This document shows, in pieces, positions 25,711 to 34,437 of a DNA stretch of 64,000 bases (within the stretch, counting starts at the first letter, position 1; every line of letters starts with the position of its first letter). Position numbers and translations under genes: made by a program. Origin of the DNA: Sediminibacterium sp. FEMGT703S (GTDB lineage: Bacteria > Bacteroidota > Bacteroidia > Chitinophagales > Chitinophagaceae); the NCBI GenBank assembly GCA_002786355.1, contig PGCO01000003.1, forward strand, positions 124,001 through 188,000, read 5' to 3'. The notes under the pieces are model-generated. The model was not told where the DNA came from. It worked only from the letters and a program-made list of their open reading frames with translations, and ran no database searches.

Positions 25711-26883
25711 ATGTCGGTATTATTTGGCGTTGACGTATTGCTACAAGCAGATTCAGTTTCATGGAAAAACCATCGCATTGGAATGATTACTAATGAGGCA
25801 GCCACTACAAAATCAATGGCACCGTCCAGATTAGCATTACAAAAAGCAGGATTTAATTTAACCAAACTATTTTCACCCGAACATGGAATTTCTGCAACAG
25901 GCGCTGATGGAGCGCCCATGTTAAATGGCATAGATGAGCTAACTGATTTGCCCATTATTAGTTTGTATGGTCAAAAATTAACTCCAACAGCAGAAGACTT
26001 AGCAGATATTGATATACTTCTATTTGATGTACCCGATGTAGGGGTTCGTTTTTATACGTATTTATGGACTTTGAGTTATCTTTTAGAAACTTCGGCCACT
26101 CATTCTATAAAATTGGTGGTATTAGATCGCCCCAATCCTATTTCCGGGAATTTTGAACTTTGCGAGGGCCCTTGGCTGAATGATGCTTGTTCATCCTTTA
26201 TAGGAAGATGGCCTATGCCCATCAGACATGGATGTACTTTAGGAGAATTGGCTCAATACTATAATTCAGAAAGGAAAATAAATGCTCCAATTCAAATTAT
26301 AGCATGTCAACATTGGGAAAGAGCCATGTTTCAGGTGGATTGGGGTATTCCGTTTGTTCCAACCTCTCCAGCCATCCAAACTGCTTCTACAACCATATTG
26401 TATCCTGGTTTATGTTTTTTAGAAGCCACCAATTTATCAGAAGGCCGATCCACTAATTTTTCATTTGAAGCGGTAGGAGCTCCATGGTTAAATGCCCCAG
26501 CACTTGCTGAACAGATAAAATTATTTATGGATGATGAATTAGCCTGCAGACTAATTCAATTTATACCGCAACATAGCAAATTTGCAGGGGAAGAATGTAA
26601 TGGAGTTCATTTTATAGTAAAAGATCCCAATCAATTTAAACCTGTATTTTTTGGGCTATTATTGATCAAACTCATTAAGGCATTACACCCAAATGAATTT
26701 AAATGGGCACCCTATAAAACCTTTGTAAATCCAGGAGGTATTCAACATTTAGATAAACTTTCTGGCCTATTGAATGCAGAAAAACTATTTGACTTACCCA
26801 TGCATTCATTTATTCATCAATGCACCAAAGAAACAAGCGTGAAGGAATGGAGGGCAATGGTACAACCATATTTGCTTTATTAA
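25711..26883 (+). CDS. DUF1343/NamZ-like exo-beta-N-acetylmuramidase, no signal peptide
   Basis: 390 residues of the DUF1343 family, whose Bacillus member NamZ releases MurNAc from the non-reducing end of peptidoglycan fragments. Visible family blocks are IGMITNEAATT, LFSPEHGISA, LPIISLYGQKLTPT, DVPDVGVRFYTYLWTLSYLLE and LDRPNPISGN, then GRSTNFSFEAVGAPW and the C-terminal VNPGGIQHLDKL. It starts directly with the catalytic fold (MSVLFGVDVLL) and has no signal peptide, unlike the secreted forms, so it should act in the cytoplasm. It stops in a TTAA shared with tcdA. Function is inferred from the family only. Confidence 0.85.
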   Translation: MSVLFGVDVLLQADSVSWKNHRIGMITNEAATTKSMAPSRLALQKAGFNLTKLFSPEHGISATGADGAPMLNGIDELTDLPIISLYGQKLTPTAEDLADIDILLFDVPDVGVRFYTYLWTLSYLLETSATHSIKLVVLDRPNPISGNFELCEGPWLNDACSSFIGRWPMPIRHGCTLGELAQYYNSERKINAPIQIIACQHWERAMFQVDWGIPFVPTSPAIQTASTTILYPGLCFLEATNLSEGRSTNFSFEAVGAPWLNAPALAEQIKLFMDDELACRLIQFIPQHSKFAGEECNGVHFIVKDPNQFKPVFFGLLLIKLIKALHPNEFKWAPYKTFVNPGGIQHLDKLSGLLNAEKLFDLPMHSFIHQCTKETSVKEWRAMVQPYLLY

Positions 26884-27605
26884 TTTTTTTGCAATAACCC
26901 TCTAATTACTACACTTGCTACCATACAACCAAAAATGGCAGGCATATAAGACATGGTACCAATGATTGACTTTTTAGGGTATGCTTTTTCTGTTTCAATA
27001 ATTTTAGATTGATCTACTCTTTCTGCACTAAAAACCACTGTTAAACCCTTGTAAATACCCAAACCATGTAACTTTTTTCTTACATAGCTGGCCAAGTTAC
27101 ATTGATAGGTTTTAGAGATATCAGTAATAACCACTTGAGAAGGATCTAATTTACCACCAGCCCCTAAAGAACTCACAATAGGAATTTTTCGGTCTAGGCA
27201 ACCCTTTATAAAAAAAACTTTGGGAGACAATGTATCAATACAATCTACTGCATAATCATATGGGGCTTCATCCAATAATTCTTGGGTAATTTCATCTTTA
27301 ATATAAATTGACTTAACAATGATATCTAATTGAGGATTAATATCTTTTAGACGTTCAGCCATTACTTCAGACTTCAATTTACCAGCAGTGGAATGTAAGG
27401 CTGGAATTTGTCGATTGGCATTACTTAAATCAACTGTATCTGCATCTACTATGGTAATTTTTCCGACCCCTGAGCGCACAATCATTTCTGCGCAAATTCC
27501 TCCTACTCCTCCAAGACCTACTACCAATACATGTTTATTCATTAAAGATTGAATAGGTTCATCACCTAAAAGCAACTGCGTTCGGCTCATCCAATATGGA
27601 ATCAT
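26880..27605 (-). CDS. tcdA: ThiF-family tRNA threonylcarbamoyladenosine dehydratase
   Basis: 241 residues. The E1-like fold is clear: MNKHVLVVGLGGVGGICAEMI (ATP-binding glycine loop), IVDADTVDLSNANRQ, and SSLGAGGKLDPSQV. The family (TcdA/CsdL) cyclises N6-threonylcarbamoyladenosine in tRNAs that read ANN codons; other ThiF/MoeB relatives look similar, but the length and the SRTQLLLGDEPIQSL opening favour TcdA. Start may be M1 (27605) or M6 (27590). Its stop shares TTAA with the convergent DUF1343 gene. Confidence 0.85.
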   Translation of the reverse strand: MIPYWMSRTQLLLGDEPIQSLMNKHVLVVGLGGVGGICAEMIVRSGVGKITIVDADTVDLSNANRQIPALHSTAGKLKSEVMAERLKDINPQLDIIVKSIYIKDEITQELLDEAPYDYAVDCIDTLSPKVFFIKGCLDRKIPIVSSLGAGGKLDPSQVVITDISKTYQCNLASYVRKKLHGLGIYKGLTVVFSAERVDQSKIIETEKAYPKKSIIGTMSYMPAIFGCMVASVVIRGLLQKN

Positions 27606-27674
27606 ATACTAATTTAATTATACTGTTAAAACGGAATTGATTTAACTTGTTCTTGTTTACGCAAAAATGAATGT

Positions 27675-28718
27675 ATGAAAGCATATATAAAAATCTTTTT
27701 GTTCTTGTTGGTTCTGAATAATTACAGCATCGCATTTGGTCAATCGAACGAAGTAATACAAATGCTATCAGAAGGAAAAAAAACAAGTATTAGGGGATTG
27801 AGCGTAGTTTCTAATCAAATTGTATGGGTAAGCGGCAGTGGGGGCATGGTAGGGAAATCAATAGATGGTGGTAAATCATTCAATTGGATTCTTGTTCCAG
27901 GTTTTGAAAAAAGAGATTTTAGAGACATAGAAGCTTATGATGATCAAAAAGCAATCATTATGGCAGTTGCAGAACCAGCAGTCATTTTAAAAACAGTGAA
28001 TGGGGGAAAAGATTGGTATAAAGTATTTGAAGACAGCACCAAAGGAATGTTTTTAGACGCAATGCATGCAGTTGGCAAAAAGATTCAAGTGATTGGTGAT
28101 CCAATAAATGGCAAAGCATTTTTTGCAATGAGTATGAATGAGGGTGAAACATGGGAGACCAATCCAATCGATGGAATTCAATTAAATGAAGGAGAAGCTT
28201 TTTTTGCATCCAGTGGAACCAATTTACAAATAAGCGAATCCAACAATTATTTTAAAAGCGGTACCCTAATGGTTACAGGAGGTAAAGTTTCAAGGTTACT
28301 CAATGCAAGGGACCAACGAGACCAATACCCATTACCGATTATACAAGGGAAGGAATCAACAGGAGCAAATTCTATTGCCATTAGCCCCTCGGGCAAGAAT
28401 GCATTCATTGTAGGGGGTGATTTTGCAAAAGATACATTAAGAGCTGGCAACGCTGTAGCTGTTCAATTAGAACCGAATATTCAATTTAATCAACCACAAA
28501 CACCACCATTTGGATATCGATCTTGTGTCATTTACTTAACCAATAAAACCTTGGTAGCCTGTGGCACTTCAGGGGTTGATATTTCAAATGACGGCGGTAT
28601 TAATTGGGAAAACATTTCGAAACAAAGTTTCCATGTAGTCCAAAAAGCTAAAAAAGGGAATGCGATTTATTTAGCTGGTGGTGGTGGTAGAATTGCAAAA
28701 CTAGTTATAGGCCGATAA
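27675..28718 (+). CDS. Exported YCF48/BNR-type beta-propeller protein
   Basis: 347 residues. Signal peptide (KIFLFLLVLNNYSIAFGQ) and repeated propeller blades with BNR-like motifs: KSIDGGKSFNWI, KTVNGGKDWYKVF, MSMNEGETWETN and ISNDGGINWENI, the Asp-box form S/T-x-D-x-G-x-T/S-W. This matches the photosystem II stability factor-like (YCF48) family, which in Bacteroidetes is usually called an oxidoreductase without proof. The mature protein should be in the periplasm. It diverges from tcdA. A larger propeller with the same motifs is encoded at 38160-40661. Confidence 0.82.
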   Translation: MKAYIKIFLFLLVLNNYSIAFGQSNEVIQMLSEGKKTSIRGLSVVSNQIVWVSGSGGMVGKSIDGGKSFNWILVPGFEKRDFRDIEAYDDQKAIIMAVAEPAVILKTVNGGKDWYKVFEDSTKGMFLDAMHAVGKKIQVIGDPINGKAFFAMSMNEGETWETNPIDGIQLNEGEAFFASSGTNLQISESNNYFKSGTLMVTGGKVSRLLNARDQRDQYPLPIIQGKESTGANSIAISPSGKNAFIVGGDFAKDTLRAGNAVAVQLEPNIQFNQPQTPPFGYRSCVIYLTNKTLVACGTSGVDISNDGGINWENISKQSFHVVQKAKKGNAIYLAGGGGRIAKLVIGR

Positions 28719-28738
28719 GCAAATCCATACATAAATCT

Positions 28739-29248
28739 TTATTTACCTGCCGGCTTCAACAACTCCTGAAATTTTTCTACCATTTTATAAGTTGCTGGGC
28801 AATAACTAATATTCTGTTGATGTACATGAATGTATTCAACCATTTTCTTCTTCTTTAAGTGAGGAAACCCTGCACAATCATCAGGTCTCACTTCATATAT
28901 ACTACACATATTGGTGGTCAAATTCAAAAATTGACAGGGTTGCTTTTTGTTCATCCAATCTCCATCTTCTTCTTCAAAATAGAGCCACTTTTCTTTGAAT
29001 TCCGCTACAGACATCTCTACATGAGCTGCAATTCTTTTCAGATCTTTTGCTGTAAAAGTGGGGCTCATCGTTTTGCAGCAATTGGCGCAGCTTAAACAGT
29101 CTACTTCTTTCCAAACTTCTGCATCAATTTTTTCGGCCATTTTATCAAGGCCCTTAGGGGGATTTTTCTCCAGTTTACCTAAAAACTTTTTCATGCCTTT
29201 AGCATGATGATGAACTTTTTGTTTGAATGATCGAAGATTAACTTGCAT
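28739..29248 (-). CDS. YkgJ-family cysteine cluster protein, second copy
   Basis: 169 residues with the pattern CLSCANCCKTM (about residue 50-60), CQFLNLTTNMCSIYEVRPDDCAGFP and a late ISYCPATYK, as in the CxxCxxCC family. A lysine-rich N-terminal helix (KQKVHHHAKGMKKFLGKLEK) precedes the cluster. It is diverged from the copy at 25148 and is not a recent tandem duplicate. Product may bind iron or zinc; no substrate is known. It diverges from xerD, with starts 67 bases apart. Confidence 0.85.
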   Translation of the reverse strand: MQVNLRSFKQKVHHHAKGMKKFLGKLEKNPPKGLDKMAEKIDAEVWKEVDCLSCANCCKTMSPTFTAKDLKRIAAHVEMSVAEFKEKWLYFEEEDGDWMNKKQPCQFLNLTTNMCSIYEVRPDDCAGFPHLKKKKMVEYIHVHQQNISYCPATYKMVEKFQELLKPAGK

Positions 29249-29315
29249 AAAACTGCCGTACTTTTAAAATAGACTAAAAGCGAATATAAACATATAGCTG
29301 TTATCTTTATCAATC

Positions 29316-30215
29316 ATGTGGAATGCATATAAAAAAGGATTTAAGGCTTATTTGCAATTAGAGAAATCTTTAAGTGAAAACTCTGTGGAAGCCTATCTGC
29401 ATGATATTGAAATGCTTACCTCTTTTTTATTAGCCATCAATCAAACCAAAGCTCCTTCAGAAATTGTACTAGAAGACCTTCAAGCCTTTGTGAAATGGGT
29501 GAGCGAATTAGGTATGACCGCTACTTCACAGGCAAGAATTATTTCTGGGATTCGCAGTTTTTTTAAATATTGTATTGTAGAACAGATTTGCGTATCGGAC
29601 CCTTCCGTTCTATTAGATGCGCCAAAATCCAAAAGAAAACTACCTGACACCCTACACTTTGATGAAATAGAATCAATCATTAACCAGATAGATTTAAGCA
29701 GCCCAGAAGGCGGAAGGAATAAAGCCATTTTAGAAACCATGTACAGTTGTGGATTACGGGTCAGTGAAGTAGTTAACTTGAAAATATCGGGGCTTTATTT
29801 AGATGTAGGGTTTTTAAGAGTCACTGGCAAGGGAGATAAAGAGAGGTTAGTACCTATTGGCTCAGATGCCATAAAATTCATTAAAATTTATAAAGAAAAA
29901 ATCAGGGTGCACCAACCCATACAAGTGGGCGCTGAAGATTTTTTATTTTTGAACAGAAGAGGTAATAAATTAAGCAGGGTGATGATTTTTTATATTATTA
30001 AAGACCTTGCGTTAAAAGCTGGAATCACTAAAACCATTTCACCGCATACATTTAGGCATTCTTTTGCCACACATTTGGTAGAAGGGGGTGCTGATTTAAG
30101 AGCTGTACAAGAAATGTTAGGGCATGAAAGTATTACAACTACTGAAATATATACCCACTTAGACAGTCATTTTTTAAAAGATACTTTACAACGCTATCAT
30201 CCAGGATTTAAATAG
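29316..30215 (+). CDS. xerD: Tyrosine recombinase XerD
   Basis: 299 residues. N-terminal SAM-like core-binding domain (FKAYLQLEKSLSENSVEAYLHDIEML) and C-terminal catalytic domain with Arg in YSCGLRVSEVVNL, KGDKERLVPI, HTFRHSFATHLVEGG, LGHESITTTEIYTHL (His and the nucleophilic Tyr). This length and motif set are those of the chromosome-dimer resolvases XerC/XerD; XerD is the usual single-copy type of Bacteroidetes. No att site, integron or prophage is next to it, so it is taken as the housekeeping enzyme acting at dif. Confidence 0.9.
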   Translation: MWNAYKKGFKAYLQLEKSLSENSVEAYLHDIEMLTSFLLAINQTKAPSEIVLEDLQAFVKWVSELGMTATSQARIISGIRSFFKYCIVEQICVSDPSVLLDAPKSKRKLPDTLHFDEIESIINQIDLSSPEGGRNKAILETMYSCGLRVSEVVNLKISGLYLDVGFLRVTGKGDKERLVPIGSDAIKFIKIYKEKIRVHQPIQVGAEDFLFLNRRGNKLSRVMIFYIIKDLALKAGITKTISPHTFRHSFATHLVEGGADLRAVQEMLGHESITTTEIYTHLDSHFLKDTLQRYHPGFK

Positions 30216-30286
30216 TCTTTGCGGCTTCATTAAATCATGATGAAATTGTTAAATCATTCGCTATTTAGCCGAAATTCTTAAAAATA

Positions 30287-30318
30287 TTGCTGCATTTGTT
30301 ACGGAAAACTTAAGTTTG
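30287..30318 (+). promoter_or_regulatory. Promoter of the DUF2911 gene
   Basis: TTG (30287-30289), 21-base spacer, TAAGTTTG (30311-30318). This fits the Bacteroidetes pattern. Transcription should start near 30324, about 16 bases before the ATG. Confidence 0.58.
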
Positions 30319-30339
30319 ACGTTCAAACATTTATTGAAT

Positions 30340-31182
30340 ATGAAAAAGACTTTGCTTGCAGCCGCGCTATTATGCAGCGTAATTGGATTTGCACAAATTA
30401 GAATGCCACAACCTAGCACCACTCAAAAAATCAGTCAAGATTTTGGAATGGGAAAAATTGAATTGACTTATTCTCGTCCGAATATTAAGGGAAGATCCAT
30501 GTTAAAAGAAAATTCAGAATTGGCTCCTTTAAATCAATTGTGGAGAACGGGTGCTAATGCTGCAACCAGAATACATTTTTCCGATAAAGTAACCATGGGT
30601 GGAACTACCTTAGATACAGGTGCTTATGTATTATATACCGTTCCTGGTACTGAATATTGGGAAATTGTAATCAACAAAGGATTAACTAATTGGGGATCGG
30701 ATGGATACAAACAAAGTGAAGACGTGGTACGTTTTAAAGTAAAAGCTGCAAAAACCAACAGCAGTGTAGAAACTTTTACTTTCCAGTTTGCCAATGTAGA
30801 AGCAGAAAGTATAGAATTGCATCTTACTTGGGGTAAAGCAGTGGTAAGTATTCCTATCAGTACCAATGTAAAAGATAGAATTCGTGCGCAGGTTGAAGCA
30901 GCATTAGGTGCAGAAAAAGTAAATCCAAATGCATATTCATCAGCTGCTAATTTTTATTATGAGTGGGACAAGGATTATGCAAAAGCTTTACAAAACGCAA
31001 TTAAATCTACAGAAGCCAATCCAAAAGCATTTTGGTTGTTTTTATTAACTGCAAAGATTCAAAAAGACATGGGTCAAAAAGCAGACGCTAAAGCAAGTGC
31101 AGAAAAATGCATTGCAATTGCTACTGAAGCAAAGAATGCAGACTATGTTAGAATGGCTAAAGAATTGATAAACAAATTATAA
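30340..31182 (+). CDS. Exported DUF2911 protein with TPR-like C-terminus
   Basis: 280 residues. Signal peptide MKKTLLAAALLCSVIGFAQ, then a DUF2911 beta-rich domain with MGKIELTYSRPNIKGRSM, PLNQLWRTGANAAT, SDKVTMGGTTLDTGAYVLY and the EWE-like YWEIVINKG; the final 90 residues (SAANFYYEWDKDYAKAL, NPKAFWLFLLTAKI) look like tetratricopeptide helices. The function of DUF2911 is unknown. Start chosen at MKK (30340) because of the signal peptide; the frame is open eight codons further upstream. It is followed by two hairpins, one of which is a good terminator. Confidence 0.85.
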   Translation: MKKTLLAAALLCSVIGFAQIRMPQPSTTQKISQDFGMGKIELTYSRPNIKGRSMLKENSELAPLNQLWRTGANAATRIHFSDKVTMGGTTLDTGAYVLYTVPGTEYWEIVINKGLTNWGSDGYKQSEDVVRFKVKAAKTNSSVETFTFQFANVEAESIELHLTWGKAVVSIPISTNVKDRIRAQVEAALGAEKVNPNAYSSAANFYYEWDKDYAKALQNAIKSTEANPKAFWLFLLTAKIQKDMGQKADAKASAEKCIAIATEAKNADYVRMAKELINKL

Positions 31183-31221
31183 ATGAAAATGAGCATCTTC
31201 CTTTGTTGATGCTTTTTCATT
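31182..31221 (+). terminator. Terminator of the DUF2911 gene
   Basis: Arms AATGAAAA-AGCATC (31182-31197, with a TG bulge) and GATGCTTTTTCATT (31208-31221). The stem starts in the TAA stop codon and ends in T-rich sequence. Confidence 0.65.
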
Positions 31222-31225
31222 TCAA

Positions 31226-31271
31226 TTAAAAGACCCGTCCGGATTTATCGGAACGGGTCTTTTAATTTTTT
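31226..31271. terminator. Second hairpin terminator between convergent genes
   Basis: Arms TTAAAAGACCCGT (31226-31238) and ACGGGTCTTTTAA (31253-31265), 13 bp perfect, inner TCCG/CGGA extension, then a T tract on the plus strand. Because the stem ends are A/T-rich it could also stop leftward transcription of the alpha-oxoamine synthase gene that ends at 31303. Confidence 0.8.
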
Positions 31272-31302
31272 CGTCAACAAGAATAGACTAGAAAGAAAGT
31301 AA

Positions 31303-32562
31303 TTATTTACTCTCTGCCATATCAGGAATCAGGTCAACTTTATACGCTCCAGCATCTAGTTTGGCTTTGGTTTCGCTAAATGCTTTAAGTGTTTCATCAA
31401 TATCTGCATCAGTATGCGCTGCAGAAGGAATCAATCGGAAAATGATATGTCCTTTTGGAATTACAGGATAAACAACAATAGAAGCAAATACGCCATAATT
31501 CTCTCTTAAGTCCATTACCATAGCAGTAGCTTCTTCTACCCCACCTTTCATATAAACAGGCGTTACTGGGGTATTGGTATTTCCAATATCAAATCCTTTT
31601 TCTTTTAGGCCATTCTGTAATTTCAAAGCATTACTCCAAAGTTTTTCTTTTAACTCTGGCATTGTGCGAAGCATATCCAAACGTTTTAAGTTGCCAATAA
31701 CAATTGGCATAGGCAAACTCTTAGCAAAAATTTGACTACGAATATTATAACGAATAAAATCAATGATTGCTTTATCTCCAGCCATAAATGCACCTATCGA
31801 AGCCATACTTTTTGCAAAAGTAGAAAAGTATAAATCAATTGCATCTTGACAACCTTGGGCTTCTCCAGCACCTGCACCGGTTTGTCCTAAAGTACCAAAA
31901 CCGTGGGCATCATCCACCAATAACCTAAATTGATATTTATGTTTTAAATCAGCTATCTCTTTTAATTTACCTTGGTCTCCGGCCATGCCAAAAACCCCTT
32001 CAGTAATTAATAGAATTCCACCTGCACCCTGTTTCTCTATTAACTGAGTTGCTCTCGTTAATTGTTTTTCGCAATCGTCTATATCATTGTGTTTAAACAC
32101 GTATCTATGACCAGGATGTAATCTTAGTCCATCAATAATACATGCATGACTTTCAGCATCATAAACAATTACATCATGACGACCACAAACTGCATCAATT
32201 GCACTCATGATACCTTGATAACCAAAATTCATTAGGATGGCATCTTCTTTATGTTCAAATGCTGCCAACTCTCTTTCTAGCTGTTCATGATAATTGGAAT
32301 TTCCACTCATCATTCTAGCACCCATGGGGTAAGCTAAACCAAACTCTTTTGATGCGTCCGCATCCACTTTTCTGATTTCTGGATGATTGGCTAATCCTAA
32401 GTAATTGTTTAGGCTCCATACAATCATTTCTTTACCGCGGAATTTCATGCGGCTATTTATTTCACCTTCTAATTTTGGGAAAGCAAAATACCCATGTGCT
32501 CTTTCGCGGTGTTGGCCCAAAGGACCTGCATTCTTCAACAATTTCTCAAAAATGTCTGCCAT
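31303..32562 (-). CDS. Alpha-oxoamine synthase family enzyme (serine/cysteate acyltransferase or 2-amino-3-ketobutyrate-ligase type)
   Basis: 419 residues, PLP-dependent fold type I. Motifs include NNYLGLANHPEIRK, YPMGARMMSGNSNYHEQLE, AESHACIIDGLRL, LLVDDAHGFGTLGQTGAG and the PLP lysine in FSTFAKSMASIGAF. The family contains glycine C-acetyltransferase, serine palmitoyltransferase and cysteate acyltransferase for sulfonolipids, which Bacteroidetes make. The sequence cannot separate these reactions. It has no neighbour of threonine catabolism (no tdh), which mildly favours a lipid role. The gene diverges from pafA and ends next to a strong terminator. Confidence 0.8.
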   Translation of the reverse strand: MADIFEKLLKNAGPLGQHRERAHGYFAFPKLEGEINSRMKFRGKEMIVWSLNNYLGLANHPEIRKVDADASKEFGLAYPMGARMMSGNSNYHEQLERELAAFEHKEDAILMNFGYQGIMSAIDAVCGRHDVIVYDAESHACIIDGLRLHPGHRYVFKHNDIDDCEKQLTRATQLIEKQGAGGILLITEGVFGMAGDQGKLKEIADLKHKYQFRLLVDDAHGFGTLGQTGAGAGEAQGCQDAIDLYFSTFAKSMASIGAFMAGDKAIIDFIRYNIRSQIFAKSLPMPIVIGNLKRLDMLRTMPELKEKLWSNALKLQNGLKEKGFDIGNTNTPVTPVYMKGGVEEATAMVMDLRENYGVFASIVVYPVIPKGHIIFRLIPSAAHTDADIDETLKAFSETKAKLDAGAYKVDLIPDMAESK

Positions 32563-32689
32563 ACAAACAATTGATTGGTTTATTAAATTTTTGCGAAATT
32601 AGCAATTAAGCACCAAAGCACAAGGCATATTGTATTGCAAACTGTATCTTGCAAACCTTATTTAACTATTCATATTAAATTTTAATCCC

Positions 32690-34360
32690 TTGTTTAAACA
32701 AAGTATAAAATCAGGTTTGGGATTTCTTTCACTATTAGCCGTTTCTTCAACAACAGTAGAAGCCCAAAAGACTAAACTTACTCAATCGGCAGAAAAAGCA
32801 CCTCGTTTGGTGGTAGGGATCGTAATTGACCAAATGAGATGGGACTACTTGGAAAGATTTGCTCCACTATTCAAAGCCAATGGTGGTTTTAGTAGAATGA
32901 TGAACCAAGGATTTAGTAATGACAATTGCCAAATTGGCTATACACCTTCGGTAACAGCTTGTGGGCATACAGGAATTTATACCGGAACCGTCCCTGCAAT
33001 TCATGGAATCACGGGTAACGCTTGGTATGATACCCAATTAAAAAGAAATGTCTACTGCAGTGAAGATAGAACAGTGGATGGTGTAGGTGCAGCAGGGGCA
33101 AGTGATGGGAAAATGAGTCCTAAAAATATGCTTACTACCAGCATTGCAGATGAATTAAGAATGGCCACTAATTTCAAAAGCAAAGTAATTGGTATTGCTA
33201 TTAAAGATAGAGGAGCCATATTACCTGCTGGCCATAGTGCAAACGGGGCTTATTGGTTTGATGCAAAGTCGGGCAATTTTATTACAAGCACCTACTACTT
33301 TAAAGAATTACCTAATTGGGTGAAACAATTTAATGATAGACAAATTCCTGATTCTTTAATGAAATTAGGCTGGAACAAATCATTAACTGATCAACAATAT
33401 TTGCATTACGCAACAGCGGACGAAAAAAACTACGAAAGCAAACCATTTGGGGCTAATCAAACAAAAATGCCTTATGTATTAAATAGAACTGCCAATGAAG
33501 GGTTTGGAAAATTGAGTACTACACCATGGGGAAATACAATCACGGTAGAATTAGCGAAAGCAGCAGTATTAGCAGAAGATATGGGCAAAGACGCAGTTAC
33601 AGACATGTTAGCAGTAAGCTTTTCATCACCCGACTACATTGGACACAGTTTTGGCCCCAATTCTTGGGAAGTAGTAGACAATTATATTAAACTAGATGAA
33701 GAATTAGGTAGAATGTTTGACTTCTTAGATGCTACGGTAGGAAAAGGAAAGTACACCGCATTTTTAAGCGCAGACCATGCTGTGGCGCACGTGCCTGGCT
33801 TTATGAAAGAAAACAAATTACCAGGAGGTTTATTAGACGACAAAGCTGCATTAACCGAAATGAATGCGGCCATCAAAGCAAAATTTGGCATCGATAAATT
33901 AGTCGTAAGTTTATTTAACTATCAAGTTCATTACAATAGAGACTTACTAGATAGTTTAAACGCAGACACCAAAGCAATCAACCAGTTCATGGTTCATTAT
34001 TTAATGAAAAAGGATTACATCTTAAATGCATTTCCAACTAGTGAAATATTGACTAGTCCAATGCCACAGTACCTTAGAGAAAAATTAGCCAATGGGTATC
34101 TGTATAACAGAAGTGGAGATATTCAAATGGTTTTAAAGTCTGGTTATATCGATGGCGGCGCTACTGGTACAACACATGGATTATGGTACTCCTATGATGC
34201 CCATATACCGCTTCTATGGTATGGATTTGGGATTAAACAAGGGAGGTCTAGCAATAGAGTTTATATGCACGATATTGCAGCAACGCTAGCCAGCTTATTG
34301 AAAATTCAAGAGCCAAGTGGCAATATTGGACACCCCATTCAAGAAGTGTTAAAGCAATAA
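32690..34360 (+). CDS. pafA: PafA-type alkaline phosphatase, TTG start
   Basis: 556 residues, exported (FKQSIKSGLGFLSLLAVSST and VEAQ, signal peptide). Metal-binding and catalytic text of the PafA family is visible: VVGIVIDQMRWDYLERF, TPSVTACGHTGIYTG with the nucleophilic threonine (about residue 89), GTVPAIHGITGNAWYD, SFSSPDYIGHSFGPNSWE, FLSADHAVAHVP and the late GTTHGLWYSYDAHIPLLWYG. It hydrolyses phosphate monoesters outside the cell membrane. The only suitable start between an in-frame TAA at 32663 and the signal peptide is TTG at 32690. A hairpin terminator follows the gene at 34408. Confidence 0.92.
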   Translation: MFKQSIKSGLGFLSLLAVSSTTVEAQKTKLTQSAEKAPRLVVGIVIDQMRWDYLERFAPLFKANGGFSRMMNQGFSNDNCQIGYTPSVTACGHTGIYTGTVPAIHGITGNAWYDTQLKRNVYCSEDRTVDGVGAAGASDGKMSPKNMLTTSIADELRMATNFKSKVIGIAIKDRGAILPAGHSANGAYWFDAKSGNFITSTYYFKELPNWVKQFNDRQIPDSLMKLGWNKSLTDQQYLHYATADEKNYESKPFGANQTKMPYVLNRTANEGFGKLSTTPWGNTITVELAKAAVLAEDMGKDAVTDMLAVSFSSPDYIGHSFGPNSWEVVDNYIKLDEELGRMFDFLDATVGKGKYTAFLSADHAVAHVPGFMKENKLPGGLLDDKAALTEMNAAIKAKFGIDKLVVSLFNYQVHYNRDLLDSLNADTKAINQFMVHYLMKKDYILNAFPTSEILTSPMPQYLREKLANGYLYNRSGDIQMVLKSGYIDGGATGTTHGLWYSYDAHIPLLWYGFGIKQGRSSNRVYMHDIAATLASLLKIQEPSGNIGHPIQEVLKQ

Positions 34361-34407
34361 TTAAAATATTCTCTATAATTATAATATTATCATCATCATT
34401 TAAGTCC

Positions 34408-34437
34408 AGGTTGTATCTTGCGGTACAACCTTTTTTT
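34408..34437 (+). terminator. Terminator touching the M16 start codon
   Basis: AGGTTGTA (34408-34415), loop TCTTGCGG, TACAACCT (34424-34431), then six further T, followed at once by the ATGATG of the M16 gene. It probably ends the pafA transcript. No leader ORF (no ATG) lies between pafA and the hairpin. Confidence 0.75.

Noticed and set aside
29316-30215. XerD as the integrase of a mobile element
   Set aside because: No direct repeats, phage genes or tRNA attachment site are near; length and motifs are those of housekeeping XerD.
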